Shown piece by piece: positions 31,544 through 39,339 of a stretch of 44,942 bases of DNA. Numbering within the stretch: position 1 is the first letter of the stretch; each line of letters begins with the position of its first letter. The translations under genes were made by a program, and so were the position numbers. Location of the stretch: the IMG/VR virus record IMGVR_UViG_3300005589_000747, positions 1-44,942 of that record. The stretch is one strand, 5' to 3'. The notes under the pieces were generated by a model. It was not told the origin of the DNA, did no database searches, and was given only the letters and a program-made list of their open reading frames with translations. This stretch comes from a virus.

Positions 31544-32188
31544 TCAGTTGCTCTGCTGGATCTCGCGTTCCAGCTTCTCGATCTGTTTCTTTACCCCGCT
31601 GCGGTCATGCAGCTGCAGGGCGCGCTTCAGGTGTTCCAGGGCGGCCGGCTTGTCGGTTTCGCTCAACTGGGTACCGATGGCCTTGTGCAGCTTGGCGCGC
31701 ACTTCATCAGGCATGTCGCGCTCAGATGTCATGCTGTCCACTGCCAGCAGGTCGTCAGTGGGTATGGCTGATGGGTCGCGGGCGGCATATTCAGCCACCT
31801 CTTCGGCCAGGGTGGTGGCCAGGTCGCGTTTGTATTGGTCCGGCATTTTCAGATCGTTGGCGAGGGCATAGGCGGCGATCTGGATCGCGCAAGCAATGTC
31901 GCCAGCATCGATGCACCAGAGCATGATGGTCATCAATACATCGTCTTGGACACCGGCGCCGGATTCGATGACGCCATACACATAAGGTGCGTATTCGTGA
32001 AGAATCGACTTTTTGAAATCACACTTCATCTCAGTGCTTTGAATCATTTTCAGCTGGCGTTTGTGCTGCGCCAGTTGCGCCAGCATCAGTTCATACTGGC
32101 TGGCATCCGCATAGCCTTCCAGGTCATCGCTGGCGGTTTCGCTGGCGGCCTGGGTTTTCATAAAGTGCTTTTTTGCCGGGGTGAGCAT
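31544..32188 (-). CDS. M: Terminase small subunit gpM
   Basis: 214 residues. MLTPAKKHFMKTQAASETAS and QYELMLAQLAQHKRQLKMIQ are characteristic; DVLMTIMLWCIDAGDIACAI follows, as in P2 M. It selects cos DNA and delivers it to gpP. The 100 bases between M and the next gene contain nothing that I recognise. Confidence 0.95.
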   Translation of the reverse strand: MLTPAKKHFMKTQAASETASDDLEGYADASQYELMLAQLAQHKRQLKMIQSTEMKCDFKKSILHEYAPYVYGVIESGAGVQDDVLMTIMLWCIDAGDIACAIQIAAYALANDLKMPDQYKRDLATTLAEEVAEYAARDPSAIPTDDLLAVDSMTSERDMPDEVRAKLHKAIGTQLSETDKPAALEHLKRALQLHDRSGVKKQIEKLEREIQQSN

Positions 32189-32209
32189 ATTGCGTTCCTC
32201 ATCTGTTTT

Positions 32210-32235
32210 AAAAAACCCCCGACGTAGCGCCGGGG
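32210..32235 (-). terminator. Terminator/attenuator between N and M
   Basis: On the minus strand: CCCCG...CGGGG stem with a 9-base loop followed by five Ts after one extra G, then two A and T. It lies 25 bases after the N stop. Partial termination would give more major capsid protein than terminase subunit. Confidence 0.75.
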
Positions 32236-32260
32236 ATTCTTTCAGGCTTGCTGGTAGCCG

Positions 32261-33304
32261 TTACGCCCAGCCGCCCAGACCGTCCGGCAGCTTGATGTTG
32301 ATACAGGCCGCTGCACCGGTCAGATCCTCGATCACATAGGCCTCGTTGACAGACTCAAAGTTCTCGATGCGATCGCGGCGGGCATTGTCCACGATGGTGC
32401 GGCGCCGGGTGCCGTTCTGCGGATAAATGGATAGGTTGGAATCCCCGTTGGAGCTGAGCAGCGAGATCATGATGCTGCGGTCCGGAAAGAACGGTACCTC
32501 CGCCACCCGCAGTCCGCCCATGCGCTTGTTGCTGATCATCAGATCCAGTGCGCGGGATTCGGTCGGGGTGTCCGCATGGGTGTTGATCATGGGGAAATAC
32601 TTCTCATCCACCAGGTCAGCGCCGCAGATGGCGGTGAATGTGGTGTTACGCCGATGCCAGGGGGCCAGCAGGTTGCTGCGCATGTCGTAGACCAGGGCGT
32701 CGAGGTTTTCATAGTCGCCGCCGGCTCCGACGCGAACTTCACCGACGTTGCCGCCTTCAGTCATGTAACGGGATGCGGCTTCGGTCTCCAGCTTCTTCAG
32801 CCAACCGATGTTGACATCCTGCAGCAGCGGATTGGCGACGCGATCGGTTGCGGCTGCTGCGCTGATGCCGTTGAATCCGATCATGATCCGGTCCAGGGCC
32901 TGCTGGCGAATGATTTGGTTACGGATGCGGGTCTGGAAGTCCTGGAACTTGGCCCAGGCATCCAGCTTGCCGTAGGTCAAGTGGGTATCGAAGTTGGTCT
33001 GCTTGCAGAAGTAACCACGGTCATCGACACCAGACGGGTCCTGTGTTTCACGATCGTTGGCGCTGGTATCGGTGCGCCCGGCAATGGTGGACCCCAGCGA
33101 GAGCCCCAGCTTTTCGCCTTGCTGCTCGCCGACGCCGATAATGTTTACCTCGCCCAGGAAGGCGCTGCTCTCCTGGATGTGGTTCTCCAGGGTTTGCTCG
33201 ACACTGGGCGCGGCGGCAAACTTCTTGGTGGCATCCGGCACACCGTTGACCGAAGCGACCTGCTCTACGTAGGCGTTGAAAAGTTCTCTGGTTTCGTTGC
33301 GCAT
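32261..33304 (-). CDS. N: Major capsid protein gpN
   Basis: 347 residues, close to P2 N. MRNETRELFNAYVEQVASVN and LGLSLGSTIAGRTDTSANDR are typical; RYMTEGGNVGEVRVGAGGDY and the C-terminal VIEDLTGAAACINI match the family. HK97-fold shell protein matured by gpO cleavage. Followed by a hairpin terminator. Confidence 0.96.
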   Translation of the reverse strand: MRNETRELFNAYVEQVASVNGVPDATKKFAAAPSVEQTLENHIQESSAFLGEVNIIGVGEQQGEKLGLSLGSTIAGRTDTSANDRETQDPSGVDDRGYFCKQTNFDTHLTYGKLDAWAKFQDFQTRIRNQIIRQQALDRIMIGFNGISAAAATDRVANPLLQDVNIGWLKKLETEAASRYMTEGGNVGEVRVGAGGDYENLDALVYDMRSNLLAPWHRRNTTFTAICGADLVDEKYFPMINTHADTPTESRALDLMISNKRMGGLRVAEVPFFPDRSIMISLLSSNGDSNLSIYPQNGTRRRTIVDNARRDRIENFESVNEAYVIEDLTGAAACINIKLPDGLGGWA

Positions 33305-33314
33305 TGCGTTGCTC

Positions 33315-34154
33315 CTAGCAATCGGTCTGGATGTTTCCGCTGCCGCCGGTGGCGGGAGGGCGGCTGAACTGTTTGCCGTCAGGTTCCTGCTGCAGCTGTT
33401 CCGTCAGTTCCGTGAACTGCTGACTGAGGGCGTCATGGGCAGACTTCAGCTCTGTGTAATTGGTCTGCAGTTGACTGAACGCGGCGGTGTCGGGCTGTGC
33501 CTCGATCAGTGCCTGCTGACTTTCGGCGATCTGCATCACCGCGTCATCGATATCCGACAGGTAGTTGTCCGTATCTTTCTTGTGCAGGCCCAGCAGGGTT
33601 TTGACGCGTGAAAAAAGAGTGGGCGTCCCAGCCCCAGTGTCATCCTTGCGGCCAGCATCATCGTCGGAGGAGTCCACGAATTCGATTTCGGTTTCCATGC
33701 CGACCGAGTAGAGATGTTCATCATCCAGGGTCGGGCCTTTGTAGAGGTTGGATTCTGCATTGAACGACAGACGCTCGGTGCCAAACGAGGCGGGGGAGTC
33801 GGTGACTGCCAAGCCGGTCAACCACGCCTTACCCTTGCTGAACGTCAGTTCAATAGAGCTGTAGATTTTCTGTGCGCGCTGATTGATGGCGATCAGTTCA
33901 GGCAGGGGTTCGATCTGGGCGTAGAGTCCCATGATGCCGTTGTCATCCTGTGCCTTTATGGCGGCGACATCACCCAGGGCATCAAACGGTCCGCCAGGAA
34001 CGTAACCCCGCATGTGCTCCAACCAGACTCTGGCGCCAAAGCGTTTGCTATCGAAATTGGCGACCGCGTCATTGATATCCTGCCGGGTGATCTTGCGGCC
34101 ATCGATGGTGTCGCCTTCCTGCGCCACCCTGAAAAATTTTGAGCGCTTTTTCAT
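33315..34154 (-). CDS. O: Capsid scaffold and protease gpO
   Basis: 279 residues from MKKRSKFF. The P2 O protease triad is preserved: Asp18, His47 (in LEHMRGY) and the Ser of TDSPASFG near residue 107. The C-terminal 90 residues are helical scaffold (LQTNYTELKSAHDALSQQFT). AGGA precedes the ATG at a long distance. First gene of the leftward late operon, with the palindromic site about 90-110 bases upstream. Confidence 0.95.
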   Translation of the reverse strand: MKKRSKFFRVAQEGDTIDGRKITRQDINDAVANFDSKRFGARVWLEHMRGYVPGGPFDALGDVAAIKAQDDNGIMGLYAQIEPLPELIAINQRAQKIYSSIELTFSKGKAWLTGLAVTDSPASFGTERLSFNAESNLYKGPTLDDEHLYSVGMETEIEFVDSSDDDAGRKDDTGAGTPTLFSRVKTLLGLHKKDTDNYLSDIDDAVMQIAESQQALIEAQPDTAAFSQLQTNYTELKSAHDALSQQFTELTEQLQQEPDGKQFSRPPATGGSGNIQTDC

Positions 34155-34240
34155 GGGCAATGGTCCTGTTGGGTGCTCTATGAATTCAATAATTGTGATG
34201 AAGAGGGTCGCGGCTGGGGGCGCTGTTGGCAACGAAATCC

Positions 34241-34266
34241 GGCGTTAAACCCCGGGGTTTAACGCT
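34241..34266. promoter_or_regulatory. Palindromic late-promoter site between O and P
   Basis: Perfect 24-bp inverted repeat (arms GCGTTAAACCCC and GGGGTTTAACGC at 34242-34265). Over 26 bases it differs from the V site (25011-25036) at only two positions. It lies between the divergent late genes O and P, exactly where P2 has the PO/PP promoters. -10 elements for P (near 34298) and O are weak, as expected of activator-dependent promoters. Confidence 0.75.
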
Positions 34267-34309
34267 TGCTTGTGTAATGGCGGCCGGTTTTGCCGGGTAG
34301 CCTGTCCCC

Positions 34310-36070
34310 ATGACTGTTGCCTGTTCACAACTGGACCCACGGCTGGAAGCAAAACTGCTTTATTGGCAGGGCTATCGCGTGTCCTATATCTCAAGAAAGC
34401 TGGGGTTGCCGTCGGCGACGGTGCATTCCTGGAAGAAGCGGGACGAATGGGACACCAGCTCATCGGTACAGCGCACGGAAACCAATCTGGAGATCCGCCT
34501 GGCCAAGGTGATCGCCCTGGAGGAGAAGAGTACCGGGGACCTGCAAGAGGTGGAGGTCCTGACCAAGGCGCTGGAGCGCACCGCCAGGATCCGCCGCTAT
34601 GACCAGGGCGGTAATGAGGCGGACCTGAATCCCAGGCTGCGAAACCGTAACCGCAAGCGGAAGAGCAAGCCGGTTAAAAACGAGGTGCCCGATGAGGCCC
34701 TGGAACGGCTGGAGGAGGCGTTTCACGATGAGTTGTTCGGCTATCAGAAACAGTGGTGGCAACAGCGCGAACTGAACCGCCGCATCCGCAACATCCTGAA
34801 GAGCCGGCAGGTCGGTGCGACCTACTACTTTGCGCGCGAGGCGTTCATTCACGCCCTGCGCACCGGCCGCAACAAGATCTTCCTGTCGGCCTCCAAGAAT
34901 CAGGCCCATGTGTTCCGCCAGTACATCGTCCAGTTCGCCCGGGAGGTGGGCGGCATAGACCTGACCGGTGATCCCATTGTGCTTCCGAATGGCGCGCACC
35001 TCTATTTTTTGGGGACCAACTTCCGCACCGCACAGAGTTACCACGGCGATCTCTACATTGATGAGTACTTCTGGATACAGCGTTTCAAGGAGCTGAACAA
35101 GGTGGCCAGCGGCATGGCCATGCACAAGCAGTGGACCAAGACCTATTTCTCAACCCCGTCATCCATCACCCACGAGGCCTACCCGTTCTGGGACGGCAGC
35201 CACTTCAACCGCGGGCGCAAGAAAGACGGCCAGATCGTCATCGATACCACCCATGCCAACCTGAAGGATGGCCTGCTGTGCGAGGATCGCCAGTGGCGCC
35301 ACATTGTCACCGTGGAGGATGCCGTCGCCCAAGGCTGCGACCTGTTCGACCTGGATGAACTGCGTCTGGAGTACAGCCAGGAGGAGTACGACAACCTGCT
35401 GATGTGTCAATTCATCGATGACACTGCCAGCATCTTCAGCCTGGCCGAGCTGCAGAAGGGGATGGTGGATACCTGGGTGGTGTGGAACGACTGGAAGCCG
35501 TTCTCCACCCGGCCCTTTGCGCAGCGTCCGGTCTGGATTGGTTACGACCCCAGCCGCACCACTGACGATGCCAGTTGCGTGGTGATCGCGCCGCCCCTGG
35601 TGCCTGGCGGCAAGTTCCGCATCCTGGAGAAGCACTCCTGGCGCGGCATGGATTTCCCCGATCAGGCGGAGAAGATCCGCGCCCTGACCAAGCGGTTCAA
35701 TGTGCAGCACATCGGCATCGATATCACCGGCATCGGCTATGGTGTCTATGACCTGGTGAAGAAGTTCTTCCCGGCCGCAACTGCGATCAAGTACAGCCCG
35801 GAGGTAAAAACCCGCCTGGTGCTGAAGGCCAAGGATGTGATCGGCTCCGGACGGCTCGAGTTTGACGCCGGCTGGACCGATGTGCCGTCCGCTTTCCTGA
35901 TGATCCGCAAGACCCTCACCGCATCGGGTAACCGCGTCACCTATGAGGCGGCCCGCTCCAATGAAACCGGCCATGCCGATCTGGCGTGGGCCACTATGCA
36001 CGCACTCGACAAACAGCCCCTGCAATCCATTGCGGGTGGGGGCAGTGGTTCAATACTGGAGATCTACTGA
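34310..36070 (+). CDS. P: Terminase large subunit gpP
   Basis: 586 residues. An N-terminal helix-turn-helix (YRVSYISRKLGLPSATVHSW), then the ATPase with the deviant Walker A SRQVGATYYFAREA typical of P2 P, then a nuclease domain with acidic residues in IGYDPSRTTDDAS and IGIDITGIGYGVYDL. Cleaves cos and drives packaging. Ends TGA overlapping the Q start. Confidence 0.97.
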   Translation: MTVACSQLDPRLEAKLLYWQGYRVSYISRKLGLPSATVHSWKKRDEWDTSSSVQRTETNLEIRLAKVIALEEKSTGDLQEVEVLTKALERTARIRRYDQGGNEADLNPRLRNRNRKRKSKPVKNEVPDEALERLEEAFHDELFGYQKQWWQQRELNRRIRNILKSRQVGATYYFAREAFIHALRTGRNKIFLSASKNQAHVFRQYIVQFAREVGGIDLTGDPIVLPNGAHLYFLGTNFRTAQSYHGDLYIDEYFWIQRFKELNKVASGMAMHKQWTKTYFSTPSSITHEAYPFWDGSHFNRGRKKDGQIVIDTTHANLKDGLLCEDRQWRHIVTVEDAVAQGCDLFDLDELRLEYSQEEYDNLLMCQFIDDTASIFSLAELQKGMVDTWVVWNDWKPFSTRPFAQRPVWIGYDPSRTTDDASCVVIAPPLVPGGKFRILEKHSWRGMDFPDQAEKIRALTKRFNVQHIGIDITGIGYGVYDLVKKFFPAATAIKYSPEVKTRLVLKAKDVIGSGRLEFDAGWTDVPSAFLMIRKTLTASGNRVTYEAARSNETGHADLAWATMHALDKQPLQSIAGGGSGSILEIY

Positions 36071-37086
36071 TGGCCAAAAAGGCTAAGAAGGCAACAAAGG
36101 CAGCGAATTCAAAGGCCGAGGTTTTCAGCTTCGGTGATCCATCACCCGTGCTTGAAGGGCGGGACATTCTCGGACTGACCGAGAGCTGGTGGAATGGTAA
36201 GTGGTATGAACCACCGGTCAGCAGGGCCGGTCTGGCCAAGTCGTTCAATGCCAACCCGCACCACGCCAGCGCTATCTATATGAAGCGCAATATTCTGGTC
36301 AGCTCCTACATGGCCCACACGTTGCTGCCCAAGCAGGAATTCTCACGCCTGGCGCTGGACTATCTGATTATGGGTGATGCCTACCTGCAGCGGGTCAACA
36401 ACCGTATGAATGGCCCGCTTAAACTCAAGGTCAGCCCGTCAAAATACACCCGCCGCGGGAAGGATGACCGGTTCTGGTTCGTGCCGAACTTCTATGATGC
36501 CCAGGAGTTCGACCCAGGCACGGTATTCCAACTGATGGAGCCGGACTTCAACCAGGAGCTGTATGGGGTGCCCGAGTATATCTCCGGGCTGAACAGCGCC
36601 TGGTTGAATGAATCTGCCACCCTGTTCCGGCGCAAGTATTACCAGAACGGCAGCCATGCCGGTTTCATTCTCTATATGAGTGATGCTGCCCAGGAGGAGG
36701 GTGATATCGAGGCCCTACGCACCGCTCTGAAGGAGTCGAAAGGCCCGGGCAACTTCCGCAACCTGTTCATGTACGCGCCGAACGGGCAGAAAGATGGCCT
36801 GCAGATCATCCCGATCAGCGAGGTCCAGGCCAAGGATGAGTTCTTCAATATCAAGAATGTGACCCGTGACGATGTGCTGGCCGTCCACCGGGTACCACCG
36901 CACCTGATGGGCATCATCCCCACCAACGGCAGCGGGTTCGGGTCGGTACAGGACGCCGCCAAGGTGTTCAACCGAAACGAGATCGTCCCGCTGCAGGAGC
37001 GGTTCAAAGAGTTGAATGAATGGATAGGGGTAGAGGTGATCCGCTTCGACCCTTATGTCATTGAGGAAGCGGCCGCACAGACATAG
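36070..37086 (+). CDS. Q: Portal protein gpQ
   Basis: 338 residues from MAKKAKKATK; the ATG shares one base with the P stop. FSFGDPSPVLEGRDILGLTE, then MKRNILVSSYMAHTLLPKQE and VHRVPPHLMGIIPTNGSGFG are hallmarks of P2 portals. Dodecameric ring at the capsid vertex. Followed by a methylase remnant and a terminator. Confidence 0.97.
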   Translation: MAKKAKKATKAANSKAEVFSFGDPSPVLEGRDILGLTESWWNGKWYEPPVSRAGLAKSFNANPHHASAIYMKRNILVSSYMAHTLLPKQEFSRLALDYLIMGDAYLQRVNNRMNGPLKLKVSPSKYTRRGKDDRFWFVPNFYDAQEFDPGTVFQLMEPDFNQELYGVPEYISGLNSAWLNESATLFRRKYYQNGSHAGFILYMSDAAQEEGDIEALRTALKESKGPGNFRNLFMYAPNGQKDGLQIIPISEVQAKDEFFNIKNVTRDDVLAVHRVPPHLMGIIPTNGSGFGSVQDAAKVFNRNEIVPLQERFKELNEWIGVEVIRFDPYVIEEAAAQT

Positions 37087-37093
37087 GCCGTAT

Positions 37094-37273
37094 AAACGGA
37101 TCGCCGACCTGGCGGGATCGATCAAGGGGCGCATGCTGATCACCCTGAATGATATACCGGAGATGCGGGAGATCTTTGCCGGGATGAATATTGAAACGGT
37201 GCCCATTGCCTACACGGTATCGAAGAGCGCACCCTCCAGGCGGAACGAGCTGATCATCAGAAACTGGGAGTAG
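37094..37273 (+). pseudogene. 3' remnant of D12-class DNA adenine methylase
   Basis: About 58 residues starting right after Q: RIADLAGSIKGRMLITLNDI, then PEMREIFAGMNIETVPIAYT and a LIIRNW end. This is the C-terminus of Dam-type D12 N6-adenine methylases (LSLNDxPExRxIF motif). The SAM-binding FxGxG and the DPPY motifs are absent, so the fragment is inactive. The overlap with Q suggests that a deletion brought the methylase 3' end up against Q. Related P2-like phages can carry a dam beside the portal gene. Confidence 0.82.
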
Positions 37274-37292
37274 CCCAATCACCAACCCACAC

Positions 37293-37316
37293 AACCCGGC
37301 GCCAGCCGGGTTTTTT
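37293..37316 (+). terminator. Rho-independent terminator after Q/dam remnant
   Basis: AACCCGGC and GCCGGGTT arms around the GCCA tetraloop, ending in six T. It terminates the P-Q transcript. Confidence 0.93.
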
Positions 37317-37384
37317 GCGCCCACCGCCAGCCAAATGACTGCCCAGGCCAGCCAGCCAAGCCCCAGCCACCACCACGGCGCGCG

Positions 37385-37407
37385 CGCAGTTCTCCCCCCG
37401 CCACGCC
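37385..37407 (-). other. Putative cos site (P2-like)
   Basis: Minus-strand sequence starting GGCGTGGCGGGG and ending ACTGCGCGC corresponds closely to the left end of the P2 genome, whose cohesive end starts GGCGAGGCGGGGAAAGCAC and continues TGCGCGC. The orientation relative to Q is also as in P2. It lies between the Q terminator and ogr. The remaining bases of this 240-bp gap (37274-37510) show nothing else. Confidence 0.72.
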
Positions 37408-37510
37408 TGCCCGCTAAAAGTGTCGAAATTTACGCAGCCGCACACCCCAATAACAACGGAGCGCGGCAGGTGTTTGGTGCTGGTGTAACGCTTCTAAAAA
37501 TCCTGCATTT

Positions 37511-37768
37511 TTATGCAGTTTGCTGCAGTGATTTCTTCACTTTTTCGGTATCAATGTGAGTTGATATCGGGATGGAAATTGACGGGTCTGGTAGCGCGGA
37601 CGGACTCAATGTTCTGACTGGCGATTGATAGAAAACACCAGTCCACCCGCATTCAACATTAGAGCAGGCGGCGGTGATCTCTCTGCACATCGGGGATAGT
37701 TGCTGGCTTCTTTTAACGGTGCAATTTGTATGACAGTGCGGGCATTGTGTAATGGTTGGGCGGGCCAT
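37511..37768 (-). CDS. ogr: Ogr/Delta-family late transcription activator
   Basis: 85 residues from MARPTITQCPHC; the start was chosen for GGAGT upstream, not the earlier ATG. Zinc module CPHC-x22-CSNVEC is exactly the C-x2-C-x22-C-x4-C of P2 Ogr. Ogr links RNA polymerase alpha subunit to late promoters. Unlike P2, where ogr follows D, it lies on the Q/cos side. Target sites may be the palindromes at 25011 and 34241. Confidence 0.88.
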   Translation of the reverse strand: MARPTITQCPHCHTNCTVKRSQQLSPMCREITAACSNVECGWTGVFYQSPVRTLSPSALPDPSISIPISTHIDTEKVKKSLQQTA

Positions 37769-38319
37769 CAATAAATACTCCATGATATTTAAGGTGCGTG
37801 CTGTATCGTTCTGATTCTACTAGAAAAAATAATATTTTCAGCAATAAAATCCCCGGTCGGTCATCGGAAAAAGGTGATACGGGTAAATTACACGCAAATC
37901 ATGTGTAACCAATTGATATTCATATTAAAAATAATTACCCGAAAAAGGTGGTAAAAGGTGATCAAGAAGGTAATTAATCGTATGTTACTGAATAATAAGG
38001 ATTAATAAATATACAATTATCACTATACAAAAAGGTAATCAATTACCATTTAATCACCAAATTATCACCTTTCTGATTCATTGAAATTAGTGCGAAAAAA
38101 CATAAACTTGCATCAAGTTCCGTCGCCTGATTACCATTATCACCTTTTTCCGGCTATGCCTCGTGTTTTCGGATCGGACTGCCATACTGGCGGCCGTTGC
38201 TGTGATACCCATATAATGCTGGGACCATCTTGGGACCAATGCTTTGCGCGATCTAATGAAATGAAAAACGTAACTAACTGATTTTTAATGTAATAAAAAT
38301 ACAGACATCTATCATGCAA
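37769..38319. repeat. Attachment-proximal repeat cluster (no gene)
   Basis: This 550-bp A+T-rich gap has no credible gene. It contains about a dozen copies, on both strands, of AAAAAGGTGATA-like or GGTAATT-like motifs (for example 37868, 37942, 37952, 37965, 38029; inverted at 38051, 38062, 38129, 38137). The outermost copies form a 15-bp perfect inverted pair, CGGAAAAAGGTGATA at 37865-37879 and its complement at 38138-38152. TGGGACCA is directly repeated at about 38220 and 38231. Best reading: integrase or excisionase arm sites of attP. Confidence 0.7.
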
Positions 38320-38344
38320 GGTTCGAATCCCTGTCTCTCCGCCA
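38320..38344 (+). other. Right att site: 3' end of a tRNA-Ser gene
   Basis: GGTTCGAATCCCTG is a tRNA T-arm, followed by the acceptor strand TCTCTCC, discriminator G and CCA. G73 and a CTCTCC acceptor indicate tRNA-Ser. The T-stem 5' side (CAAGG) has one mismatch and no tRNA body precedes it, so this is the duplicated att core and not a complete gene. The intact gene should lie just left of the window. Confidence 0.88.
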
Positions 38345-38756
38345 ATACAAAGCATAATTACTATGCTAATCAGATGGTTAGGCAAGGATGCCATCTATCG
38401 GTCCCCCAGTCAGTCCCCCTTTTTGTTTCAGTTCGATGGTGTAGCCGGGTAATTCATAAGACCTGCAGCCGGTGAACTGATCCACCCATCTGCCCAGATC
38501 CACCGGCCAACCGGCAACCCCGCAGCCCTACATATCGAATCCAGGCATAGGGGGGGAGTATCGGGGGGAGGGGGCCGGGAATCCGGGTTTGTTTGATGTG
38601 TAGGGGATCTACTCCCCGGATCCAAATAAAAATTTGAAAATATTTTTCCAGGTGGGACCGGTCGATGGGTGGGCTGGTATTGTGGTTGCGTTTTACAGTG
38701 GAATTCTGCATTCTGAATTAAGTTCGTTATTCCGTTTTGTGAATTAAAGGATTTCG
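38345..38756. other. Non-coding left end of second element, G-rich tract
   Basis: About 410 bases without a credible gene. TCCCCC is repeated at 38402 and 38415. At 38550-38579 runs of seven, six, five and three G separated by 6, 1 and 2 bases could form a G-quadruplex on the plus strand. An AAAGGATTTCG leader precedes the next ATG. Confidence 0.5.
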
Positions 38757-39293
38757 ATGAAAACGTATTCAGACCTCACCAAAATTTACGGAATCAACAA
38801 CCCAGGCGATTTGATGGAAAAACTTGGGGTTAAGTACGATGCGTATGAACAGCGCTATGAGGTGAAGGATTGGTATTTTAAATCACTTGATGAGGCGTTG
38901 TCTTTTGGCCATCGGCTCAAGATTCTCCCGGGATGCTCACCTGAAGAGGGAGGGCACAAGATCGAACAATACGTGTCGCACCCCAAGAAAAACCATGACC
39001 CTGATTACTCACCTTATCCGATTTTTAGCCGAAAGCAACTCGCCTGGATGGGGTTGATAACGGGTGCCCTGCTGTTAATCCTACTGAATGTTGAATTCTC
39101 CCGTAGTAGATCGCTGATAGAGCAATTCGTTTATCAATTCTTTTCATACAGTTCGAGAAAAACCGCTTTCTGGATTACGAATGCAACCGCTGTCGGTTTG
39201 GTTTGGTCTTTGAGAGTGCATTTAGGAGCGCTCTTCGCATTTGTCGTTGGGGTATTCCTAAACCTTGTCAGTCTATTCGCAAAAAAGGTTTAG
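38757..39293 (+). CDS. Hypothetical membrane protein (accessory gene 1)
   Basis: 178 residues with AAAGGA before the ATG. Residues 1-95 are soluble (SDLTKIYGINNPGDLMEKLG; YEQRYEVKDWYFKSLDEALS), resembling a small ligand-binding or DUF domain. Two or three membrane spans follow (LAWMGLITGALLLILLNVEF; FWITNATAVGLVWSLRVHLG; LFAFVVGVFLNLVSLFA). It reads opposite to the satellite operon. No function recognised; accessory genes at this end of satellites are often anti-phage, which is inference. Confidence 0.75.
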   Translation: MKTYSDLTKIYGINNPGDLMEKLGVKYDAYEQRYEVKDWYFKSLDEALSFGHRLKILPGCSPEEGGHKIEQYVSHPKKNHDPDYSPYPIFSRKQLAWMGLITGALLLILLNVEFSRSRSLIEQFVYQFFSYSSRKTAFWITNATAVGLVWSLRVHLGALFAFVVGVFLNLVSLFAKKV

Positions 39294-39339
39294 ACACCTC
39301 CACTAGGGGCAATGCCGGGGATTAAGAGGTAATAGAGCA

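Larger units (their letters stand above)
1..38344. mobile_element. P2/phi CTX-like prophage (left att outside window)
   Basis: The region contains a full set of P2-family virion genes (Q,P,O,N,M,L,X,R,S,V,W,J,I,FI,FII,E,T,U,D), an ogr-type activator, lysis genes, an integrase and a CI-type repressor. The right boundary is the tRNA-Ser 3' end at 38320-38344. The left boundary is not seen: int ends at base 1 and reads towards it. The gene order cos-Q-P/O...D-early-int, with cos beside att, matches phi CTX rather than P2, whose late block has the opposite orientation relative to int. No essential virion gene looks missing, but one appendage gene is split by a stop codon and a dam gene is reduced to its 3' end. 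Confidence 0.93.

Noticed and set aside
38320-38344. Complete tRNA-Ser gene
   Set aside because: Only the T-arm, acceptor 3' strand and CCA are present, and the 5' side has no tRNA body.
38140-38394. Minus-strand 84-residue frame with GGETGIRTL
   Set aside because: The motif is the known artefact of translating the antisense of a tRNA-Ser 3' end; the frame crosses the att core and is not a gene.
38454-38711. Minus-strand 85-residue frame in the G-rich segment
   Set aside because: Composition follows the G runs (Pro-rich), no ribosome site and no family resemblance.
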